Below the pieces are notes generated by a model. It saw only the letters and a program-made list of their open reading frames with translations. It did not search any database and was not told the DNA's origin. The position numbers and the translations under genes were made by a program. This document shows, one piece after another, positions 26,901 to 38,341 of a stretch of 64,000 bases of DNA (within the stretch, counting starts at the first letter, position 1; every line of letters begins with the position of its first letter). The stretch spans positions 69,812,559 through 69,876,558 of the forward strand of contig CM066739.1 in NCBI GenBank assembly GCA_033961575.1, given 5' to 3'. The stretch comes from Aselliscus stoliczkanus (taxonomy: Eukaryota > Chordata > Mammalia > Chiroptera > Hipposideridae).

Positions 26901-29900
26901 CATGGATATGGAGGGCTGACTGCACACACTGTAAATTGTCCCATAAAGACAATTTACTATAATTATAATTAGTTCTGTCTTTATGCAGTACCTAGCATAG
27001 TATTCTGCACATAGCAACTGTTCAAAGTAATACCATTACTAGAAACTTTTAAAATAAATATTTTTTTAGTCATGGAAATACATATTTTAGTGTTCTATTG
27101 AGACAATGTTATTTATATATAATTTAACATCTTAATCAGTCTTAGCAATGACCTAGCAGATTGAAATGTGTTTGTTCACTAATTTGACCAGAATTTGAAT
27201 GTCAGGCACTGGACTGGGCAATAAATCAGTGAAGAAGGTAAGGCCATTGCCTTAAAGAGATTTAAAATGTTAATTTTAACTTTTGTGTACTGAAATAGTT
27301 TTAAAGCAAAACTTACTACTTTTACTTTACTTATTTATTCGTGTTTTCTTCCATGCTACTATGGAAGAAACTCAAGACTTTGATTTTGATCTCTGGTTTT
27401 CATATACTTTTCCATTTTACAGGAAAAGTTGCAAGTACATATACTGTGTTGGCCTAGGAATAGAAAGAAAAGTAACTTTTTTAAATTTTATGAACTTTAT
27501 GAATTTACATCTTAGAAAGAAATTACTCTGTCATTTCCTTCCTTTTAATTTTTTTGTAAAACATGTAATTGGTTTGATTATTATTTAATAATTATTGATT
27601 TAAAAGAGACAAAATAAAAATGTTTGCAGGTGTACCAGTATTCCTGCATCTGAAACTTATAAATGTATGAAAGATTAGAGGCACCAGTGGTCAATATTAC
27701 AATTAAATGCAAACCAGTAATGTGTCTGTTCTTCCCTCTACCAACAAAATTAAGACCTACATTAGCTTTGAACTCTAGATTTTCTGGATTCAAGGCTACA
27801 TTTTTCCATATGACCCTTAATGTTTCTATTGTGCATGGGAAACAATCTTCCAGTATATTCATAACTGAACGATTAAGGCTTTCTTAAAAATTCACCACAG
27901 TGAGAAATTACTATATTCCTGGCTTTAAAGGGTAACATAATGTCTTCAGTTCGTTTCACAGACTGATTCTTTATTCCTGTGTTTTCTGTGTATGTATGTG
28001 TATGTGTTTTTTTTTTCTCTTTTTTATGTATCATGGCACACGAGCAGACATTAATGAGTGTGAACAAGTGCCTAAGCCTTGTGCATATCAGTGCTTCAAC
28101 ACCCCCGGCAGCTTCAAGTGTATCTGTCCACCAGGACAACATTTATTAGGGGACGGGAAATCTTGCGCTGGATTGGAGAGGCTGCCCCATTATGGCACCC
28201 AGTACAATAGCTATAACCTTGCACGGTTCTCCCCCATGAGAAACAACTATCAACCTCAACAGCATTACAGACAGTACTCACATCTCTACAGCTCCTACTC
28301 AGAGTATAGAAACAGCAGAACATCTCTCTCCAGGACTAGAAGGACTATTAGGAAAACTTGCCCTCAAGGCTCTGAGGCAAGCCATGACACATGTGTAGGT
28401 AAATGTCAGCCATCTTGCATTTCCTTTCTGTGGGCTCAGCTATGGGCCAGTCTGAGCATACGTACAGCACCTGTAATAGTTTGGGTGCAGTGAACTACAT
28501 CTGTTCTCAAGTCTGGGATGACTCAAAGTTTGAAGACATTTACTCTAGCACGTAAAATGATTACAAATTTGATTCAAATAAGTAAATAATGTAAATGGTA
28601 TTTACATGTGTGAATTCTAATAATGTATTGTTTTATATTGACGGGTTTTGATCACCCTGAAAGTGTTCCAAAATTTGACGCTATATAGAAATAAATTTCA
28701 GTAGCATCCAGACTCTGTTTTTTTTAAAAAAAAGAATATGCCTATTGTCACATAATATAATACCATAATTATGGCTAGGCCTGCTTGATGCCAAAGCAGT
28801 GGGTTAAAAGTGAATCTTTCAGGCCGGCCGAGTGGTGTGGTGGTTAAGCGCTGGCTTGGGAAGCCAGCGGCCCCAGTTCGGGTCCTGCATAGGAGGGCCA
28901 GAGACACTGCCCTCAAAAAAAAAAAAAAAAAAAAGTGAATCTTTCAGCTACTCAGTCGACTGTTCTGTGTTGACTGTTGTACTATACACTCCCCGTGGAA
29001 TTTTTCAGTTCGATTATTTTGTATATGTGTATGTCACTAAAAAGATCTTGTGAGCCAGGACAAAATGAAGTTGCTTCCATTACTCTAAAATATGTGCTTT
29101 CAATATCTTTATCTAATCTCACAAGTCTGTAATTTAATGTGTTTGCAAAATTGAAGTGTAATTTACAACTCAAGAATTGAGACCTTGTTTCCTGCTAAGT
29201 TGCAAACATCAACATCTGTCATTCATTTAATTCAGTTTTCTGTGAGTATTCATAGTTTGCATGTCATAGAGCTATGTACCAAGAGGAATTAGCAAACAGG
29301 AATTGGCCCCACTATTTGTTAGATAAAAAAAGAAAGAAAGCAAGAATGAAAAGGAAGAGGGAGGGATGAAAGAAATTTGGTCAAATTTAAGAGACCCTTG
29401 TACCAATCTCATTGTCTTGCATTTTCCTTAAGTGTCCTACACTTTGCTTATTTTCCTCTCAGTATGCTTTCTGTTAAACATTTCTTTCAATCATTTTAAA
29501 CATTTCTTCCCCTGCTGGCTTCAGTTTTTGTCATTTCTTTTTTTTACTCATTCCAAGCCTGTTCCTGCATCATTATCTTCTGAGACATGCTTCCTTAGCT
29601 TTTTTAGTCACCCTTAGAGTAGACCAGCTTCTCATAACTCCCCTACTCAGCTGGACCCTCAAATCCTCTGGGTACTTAAACTTTAACCTTTTATCTTTAG
29701 GTCCATATTTTCCTAGGACTTTTCTATCTAGATGTCCTGATGTGTCTGAAATGTCATATGATAGATATGGAGTCTTCTTCCTGTGATCAGCATCCTAGAA
29801 CTAGGGACAGTACTAGTTTCTTCTACTCCTTAAACTTCAAACATTAATGCATTTATGAACAACTCTCTACATTCTGTCCCATCTGGTCAAACACTGCTTA

Positions 29901-32900
29901 ATTGCTAAGTGGATGCTATGTACTTGCTTATATATCAAACACTACTCTCAACCTGCTTCAAACCATTCTGACTATTGGTAATTTTTTTTTTTTTTTCTTG
30001 AGGGCAATGTCACTGGCTCTCATATGTGGGACCTGAACTGGGGCCGCTGGCTTCCCAAGCCAGAGCTTAACCACTACACCTCTCGGACAGCCCTGGTAAT
30101 TTTTTTACACCCACATTTTGACCTGACTCTGTTAATTAAAACTTTTCACTGTTCTTTTATTGACAGAATTAGCATCTGACATTTTGTCTTTCAAAGTTTC
30201 TTCCAAATAGTCATTCCCACTGAAGGGTTTTCATATCTTATGATTATCCCACTCTTCCCCTTCATTTTAGACAAGTTCTTCTTTTCTACCTGTGTTCTCC
30301 TGCTCCCAAATCTTTTGTTTGTGCTATGATAAATGAATGAAACTACCTTCGCACGCACACCATACATCATCTAACAGACTTCTTTTCAACCATCTGAAAT
30401 CCCAAGTCATTTTAGGAAAGTATTCCTGGTTAATAATTGAATGCTCTATTTCTTTATCATTACCTGTGCCCTGTAGTTTCATCATGCTAGTGTCTTATAT
30501 ATGTTTTCTATATCTTTATGTTTTATTACACTAATACTATGTTTACAGGAGTTATCTTCCCCAACCCATCTACTGTTTGAGGCAGCTACTGTTTCAGAGT
30601 GAGGACCTATCTTGGAGAATCTAAATTCAACTTCCATAACTAGTCAATTACTGGATATTTAAGTTTTATTTGAGGGCAGTTCATAGGCTTGGACCTTCAG
30701 AAATATTTCTTTAAATAGGGTGAGTATTGCTTAGTGTTGGTACTAATAGAGAAATTTACACCATGATTGCAGAGAGCTTTGGAATTATGTGATGAGCAAC
30801 TTGCAATAAACACCAAATGCCTCTAATTAATCTAATGAGATAGATAACTTACACAAGATTCCAGTTAACACTATGGAATGTGTTAGACTTGGGGTAAAAT
30901 TTCGCTTTTTAAGGAATTGATTCCAAAGCTTCATAGGAAAAATGAAGATTTGCAGTGCTTCTGAATGCAGAAATCACAGTTGGAGCCACGTTAGAGTTCA
31001 TACCCTGGAAGTGCGATTTTGACTACTTAGAGTTCAACATCACTTGCATGTCCATTGTTATTCTAGGTTGAAGCAGATTATAAAGGGAAAAAGCAAAAAT
31101 AACTCACTTAAGTTCTGGAATGAATGCTTTGGTTACCCAAAATAGGGCAAAAACATTGAGAAATCTTTGATGAGTGTTTATCATTAACAGATTTTGAACC
31201 GTTGCAATTCTATTCTGAGCATATTAAAAATATGCAAGATGAACAGATCCTTTTGCTCAGAGACATCTCCCAGTTTTCACTTTGCCTTCTCTCTACTTCC
31301 ACCCAATAGACTCCAACTCCCATTTCAGGTCATGTTCTCATCATCTTCATTCTTCCATTGGTTGGTGCGTGCTCAGGTACTGTGAGCAAATTTTAATGTT
31401 AGTCAAAGCAAAACACACTTGGGGCAAGAAACCTGAGGCCTCCCAAATCACAATTCTAATCCTGAAAGCAAATATCAATTATTATTATTATTTTTTTAAG
31501 AAGGCAGTGTCACTGGCCCTCATATGTGGATTCCGAATCGGGGCCACTGGCGTCCCAAGCCAGCTCTTAACCACCGCGCCACTCGGCCGGCCCAACCAAT
31601 TAATTTTTAATTATTACCTATTCTCACGCTCCTTTTTATTGCCATTTTTGGCTTAGTTTAATGATAGCAGATAGATCTTTTTATAGTTTATAAAATGCTT
31701 TCACATATATTCCTGTATATGAACCTTCCAAAAGCCTGTAAAATAGAGGGATTGTATCAATGATGAAAGATTATTTTTTGGCAAAAGAATCAACTGAGAT
31801 CTTGAGAAGTTAAGTGGCCTGCCCAAAGTAACACAGCAACTATGTATATATGTAGTTGCCATTAGTACTTTACAATTATATGAAGTTTGATGACTATTCC
31901 TATTTCAAAAATAAAAACACTTCCACTGATAATATCTATGCATGGGAAACTGTGCGTGGGTGTTGGGGCAGGTGCAGGGGGACAGAGAGAGAGAGGCAGC
32001 TAAAGTTTAAATGAAATAAAAACTAACATTCCTTTTTCCAATTAATCTCAATAGAAACCTTATCTTTTAGGCAAATCCTACCATTCTGTCAAAAGTTTAG
32101 TACTTCGGTGGTCTAAGATCTTGGACAAATCTGTTTTCTCTGTCATTCCAGTCTTACTTTATTCACTAATATAAAAATTGGCCATTTGGGGGTTTCACAT
32201 CTAAGTGTTTATACACAGAAGAGATGTTCATACTTTATAAAATAGCACAGTTTATATTAGACTCCATTAAAAACAGACCCTGATGTAAAACAGCTTTGAG
32301 CATTTTTAAACACGAATGTTAAATCACCAAGAAGTTTGTCTATTGTGTATCAACAGCTCGTTTATAGTTGGTTCTGTCACAGATGCCTCCTTTGTTTTAC
32401 ATGGTTATACACTCCGCTTTCTCTCCACATAGATATCGACGAATGTGAAAATAGAGACACCTGCCAGCATGAGTGTAAAAATACCTTTGGAAGCTACCGA
32501 TGTGTCTGTCCGCCTGGCTATCAGCTCATGCTCAATGGAAAGACATGTCAAGGTGAGACGATGTGGGGATGTGTATCGCTGCAGCTTGACTTAAAACCCA
32601 AACATAGGACAGTGTGAGAAATTGTTTGCTTTTGCTGAATAATTATTCCCTTAGTTGCTTCCTTTTCATTCTCATTCCTGGGGGTTTGACTTATCTTGAA
32701 ACATTAATTTTGCAATAGGAGAGGCAATGAGAAAGCAGTTAAGCAGAAAAAAAATAAATAGTTGAAAACATTTTGGGTATGGTCACACTAGGACTAAGAA
32801 TGTCTAAACCAGTTCATCTTATATATTTTTAAAACTTAATGGGGATAGACCTCTTCAAATCATTTTTTTCCCCACAATTCAGCTAAAATGGAAAGGAAAA

Positions 32901-35900
32901 TGGGAAGAGTGCTCAGTAAATTTACTTTAGTGTTAGACACTGTTTTATATTTTGGCTTGGACATCAGTGGGTAAATCAATTAAACAATCCATTCATCATT
33001 TGAGTCTATGAATCATGGGAAACAGTCATGTTCTAGCATGGCAGGATGCAAAAGGTTTAAACCAATGAATAATATGTAGTCTCTTCCCTTTGAGATCTTA
33101 GATTCTAGTGGAGACAGACATGAAAATAAGAACATAAAAAACATACAAGGTTATAGGTGTAATAACAGACTTTTGCACAATGTACAGCGGTGGTAGAAAG
33201 AAAAAAATACCAATGTCAATAGTATCTTTTTACACAAAACCATGAAAGGAGCATTGTACTTTGATAAGGTGTATACTTAGATTAAAAAGAAATAAGAACT
33301 TGTATAAATCTTACAAATCGTCTTAGGTATCTTCTCAATTTTGTGGACAAAACCTCAGAGTATAATGTCAGTCTTAATAAGCCTCTGAGTTCTATTAATT
33401 TCTGTCATGTATAAGCTGTATCCTTTTGAAAGTACAGCAAATAAAATCTCTAAAAGAGTGCTTTATCAGAAGCAATCGAATTTAGATTGAACGTTCCTTC
33501 TCTGTGAGATTCACAAAAGACAGGGCTGGGATGCACCTTGTGGAAAAACGTGTCCCGCAGACAAAACCAGGATGGACTATGGCTTCACCTGAGTTACCCT
33601 GAGCCTCCCCACCCCCGCCCCACCCATTCACGTATGTACACTCCCTGAGAGTCCCCACTGGATCATGTGGGCTGGAGAAAGAAAGTAAACATGATAATAA
33701 CCTTTGCTCCCAGCCATCAGTCACCAAACATTTATTAAGAATGTACCCTGTTCAGAGCATTTTACTGAGATTTGAAGAACTGAAATAACATTTATATGAT
33801 AGGCTAATGTTTTCCCAAATCAACTATTATCTCATTCAGCCATACAGATTTGTCGAGGGCAATAATTCATACCCATTCTACAGATAACCAAACTGATTCT
33901 CAGAGTGATTGTGTGAGGCTCAGCATCTTAGAATAGTCAAGCAAAAGTAGGACTTGATCGCAAATCTCATAACATCTAGAGTAGTCCTTTGTTTCTCCTA
34001 TGATGCCGTGAAAACCAGGATTATTGTCCTGTGGCAGCAGGGTGCAGTGAGAGCCTTCACACAGTCCATGTTTTATAATTTTACCCAACTTTTCAACCCA
34101 AAAATCCTTCTGAAGAGGTGGCAATGCCCAACACTAACATTGCACTCCCAAGAGCTATGCCACGCACCATGGAAGGGAGCAGGGTAGATACTGAAGCATT
34201 TTGAATAACCAACTGGACAGCAAAACCCCTTAGCCAGATCTTTAAGGGTTAGATCATGTCATATTCTCATTTCCTTCTTGTCTAAATTATTGCAGTTTGT
34301 GTTTAAATTGCCCTTGTCACTTACTTAGTTTAAAACATTTTCCAAGTTCAGTTGTGTTTCAGAGTGTGGAAAATAATGTGGACAAATCAGAAGCAGGTGT
34401 CACTTGAAATGGTTGCAACTTAAATGGGTTGCATGTTTTTGTGGTTTTAAAAAAGACATGAGAGAAAACAATTATGCCTTTAAAGAGGTCTTTACTCTAA
34501 AGAATAACTTGGAGTCTTTTTATAGCTTTTGAAAGTGTTTGAGGCATTTATGAGGAACAAAAGACTACTTTGTATTCACATGTGCATTTTTGAAGTTTTA
34601 TACATAGTGATAAGAAATATCAGTAATAAAAAGGAAATTAAAGTGAATTTGACATAGAGTCAGGGACTCTAATGAAAAGTAGAAGTCACCAGACTGCAAA
34701 ATGGAAAACAGCAAACATGCCCAATCTTGATGTGCCCAAAAAGTGGAGAGGAGAAACTGAAAATTTTTTACATAAATTTTAAGCACCACAACTCTAATTC
34801 TAAAACTTTTTAAACATTAAATTGGCATTGCATTTGAAATGAGTGTTCTAATCTATCCAAGTTTCAAAAAGTAATCCATATTTATCAAGAATCAGAATTA
34901 CTCTATATTTTCTATAAGATGAATGTTTCAAGCATGTTTATCCTAATTTATTTTTTAATGTATCAAGAAGCCCTTGGTTAAATGCATTCATACGTTCTAA
35001 AGCTATTAAGCCATTAGTATAAAAGTTTTTCAGCTCATCTTGTAGCAATTTTTTTCTTGTAGCAATAATGCGTATGTTAGAAAATGACTATAATTTCTAT
35101 CATAATAATTTTCTTATAATAGTACATAAAAATCAGATATCACCACGTTGTCAGTTAACAGAAGACAGCGTGATTTCTCCGTCCCTTTTGGCTTCTTCTT
35201 TTAAGGCCCATGAGTGGAAAGAATGAGCAGAGAGAGTACAGTGAATGCCTATGTGGTACCTGAGGAGAGAGTAATAGATGGAAGACACAGGAGGGCCACC
35301 TACCAAAGCTCAGATACTTAAGAAAGCTTTTCTGGGCCGGCCGAGTGGCTCAGTTGGTTGAGTTGGCATAGAGCGCATGCTCTGAGCAACAGGGCTGCCG
35401 GTTTGATTCCCACATGGGCCAGTGATGCTGGGCCCGAGCTGAGCTGTCGCTGAGCTGCCAACAGGTGGCTGGATGGCTCAGCTGGTGTAACAAGATTGCC
35501 TGTTCGATGGTGGGTTACAGCCCCCCACAACTAAACATTGAACTCGACAACTTGAGCTGAGCTGCCGCCCGGATGGCTCAATGGATAGGGCGTGCGTTCA
35601 TAACAACAAGCCTGCTGGTTTGACTCCCATATGGGATGGTGGCTACGCCCACCCGCAACTAAGACTGAACACAGCTCCTTGAGCTTAGAGGCCACGAGCT
35701 GCTGACTGGAAGCCAGATGGCAACTGGCACCCTCCACAACAAAGATTGAAGAACAACAACTTGGCTGGTCCCCTCCCCGCAATTCCCCAACACTGTTCCC
35801 CTCCCCTAATTCCCCAATAAAATCTTTAAAAAAGAAAAAAAAGAAAAGAAAGCTTTTCCATAGGAAGTGTACATTATTATAGAGCTAGGACAAAAGCTTT

Positions 35901-38267
35901 GTATATTAGATTCTGATATTTGTTTATAGATACACATTTAGCCAATGAAAATATGTGATAAAATAGCTGTTCTTATGCGTATGGATGTACATCCATATTC
36001 TGGTCTCCATGCCAGCATTTTCATGGCCCTTGTTGGTCACTGACCTCCATGTTACTGCATGAATTCACTATAAAAATTAACAGCTAAAATGAAATTTGGA
36101 GGATGGGTGTGAAGGGCATGTTGTTGTTTTTTGGCTTTTGATGTTTTTCTTTTATGAGAGAAAAGAAAATAAGGCTAATTGAATTTCTTTCACATTTCCC
36201 TAGAAGGCTTTTCACTTCCTTTTGAGGCCATCTTATTTTGTCAGGGAGATGAAGCACTTCTAACAGATTAAATCATAATTAGAAATTGGTTCATAGAGAC
36301 AGTAGACAAGACTTAAGTGAAATAAAAATTTGTTTCACGCTGTGTTCCATCCCTGTAGGAAAACCAGTCCTAATATAAAAGTAGTAATAGAGAGCACATT
36401 GTCAGCACATTCAAGTAATTAAAAAGTCAATTAAGTACTTACTCTATATCATTCTAGCCCAATACCTTTTTACTTTGTGCAGACTACTAAGTTTAAAGTA
36501 AATAATTACATTTTCTGTCATTTCCTTATAAAATAGAATATATTTGGAACCAATCTAAAATGCTCATTTTTAAGACAGAAATGCAAGTGGTCAATAATTC
36601 AGAAATAAAATTTAACATGTATTGTCCATGATTAACATGCAGTTCCACCTTATCCACAGTTTTGCTTTCCACTGTTTCAGTCACTCAGATCAACCATAGA
36701 CTGAACACATTAAATGGAACATTCCAGAAATAAACAATGGTTACGTTTTCAATTGAGCGCTATTCTGAATAACCTGATGAAATCTTGAGCCCTCCCACTC
36801 CGTCCTGCTTAGGACGTGAATCACCTCTTTCTCCAGCGTGTCTACACTGTATATACCACTCACCCCTTAGTCTCTTAGTAGCCATCTCAGTTATCAGAAG
36901 GGTTATCAGAGTGAGAGACCACATTCACATAACTTTTATTACCGTATACTGGTATAGTTATTCCATTTTATTATTGTTATTTCTTATTGTACCTAACTTA
37001 TAAATAAAACTTTATTATAGGTATGTGTGAGTGGAAAAAACATAGTATATCTAGGGCTTGGTACTATCTGCAGCTTTAGACATCCATTGGGGTCTGGGAA
37101 TATATTCCCCTCAGATAAGGGGGAATGACTTCCCTAGGAATTTCTTCTCTCCTTTCTCTTTTTTATATAGCACTATTTCAAGTTACTTAAGAGTCCACAA
37201 AAGAACTTCACAACTTTAACCCAACTCCAATAGAAATCCCATCATGCAGATATAATACCAAGTCATTTCCTGTAAAATGACATAATAGTTACGTATGCCC
37301 ATTGATCTTGGCACCAGTTCCATGAAAGAAGTGCATTTGGTTTTTAGGACCTGCCTCTCCAGAGAACTTATTTGGGTCAATTAATTATATTTGTTCCCTC
37401 CTGTACGTCAGCATCTATTTTTGTTCAAATACTAAAGAAGGGGGATTGTTATAAGAGCTTAAATGCAGCCAATTGACTTAGACTTTCTCTAAAGTAAATG
37501 GCCTTCAAAGTTTTTGCTAGCCTACTCCAAAAAGAAATTTGATTTGAAAGCCTTATATTTAACTCATGCTTTTAAAAAATGACCTCTAAGTAGTTGCAAG
37601 GGATGTGAATTCTGGCTTATTTTTCGACGTACACATGTTTTAAATCTATTTTCATCAAAATTTTGGAGCTGCAGACGTAACTCACTCAGTTAATGGAGGA
37701 TGACCATTATAATTTAAAAGTCTGTACTCATTGTTAAACAATCAGATTGACTGTTAGCAAACGTCTAAGGTCATTTTTCTATTCAGATAAAAGTATTAGT
37801 AGGTGTTCCCATGACAACCAGCTCACTTCTGAAATTTAACTTAAAATGGAAAGCTAAAACCGTTGGTTTGTGGCCATGATGAAATAAGGCCTGTCACCAT
37901 CAATATGTTCTCACCCTGTGTGTGTGCCTGGAAGCATTTTATACTCATGTATCATAAAGAGACTAGAGATTAGTGGAAACCTTTGTTTTGTAAAGCAGAA
38001 GGATGTAAGAGGGAAGAAGTGAAAGGAGAACCCCGGGCCACAGGAAGCTCCCAGGTGGATTGATTTTAGCAAAGAAGAGCTTAGGAAAATGAAGCCTGGA
38101 TCGGAAATGTTTGCCTGCTCTTATGCCACTAGAAAGCTTTCATGTACCACCAGGGAAATGCAAATACCACCGTCTGAAATGATTGCTCTAAAATATGGCT
38201 CTTAACTTTGGGATCTCAAAATTCCTTAAAAATTGTGTTGAACTCTGGACCTTCTTTCCAGAAAATC

Positions 38268-38341
<74 letters not shown>

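Larger units (their letters stand above)
28399..32432 (+). other. HMCN1: HMCN1 intron between EGF 6 and EGF 7
   Basis: A 4.0-kb intron carrying three short tRNA-derived SINEs (28823, 29988 and 31491), the densest group in the window. A MIR-like piece lies at about 31685-31845. No other feature was recognised. Confidence 0.8.
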
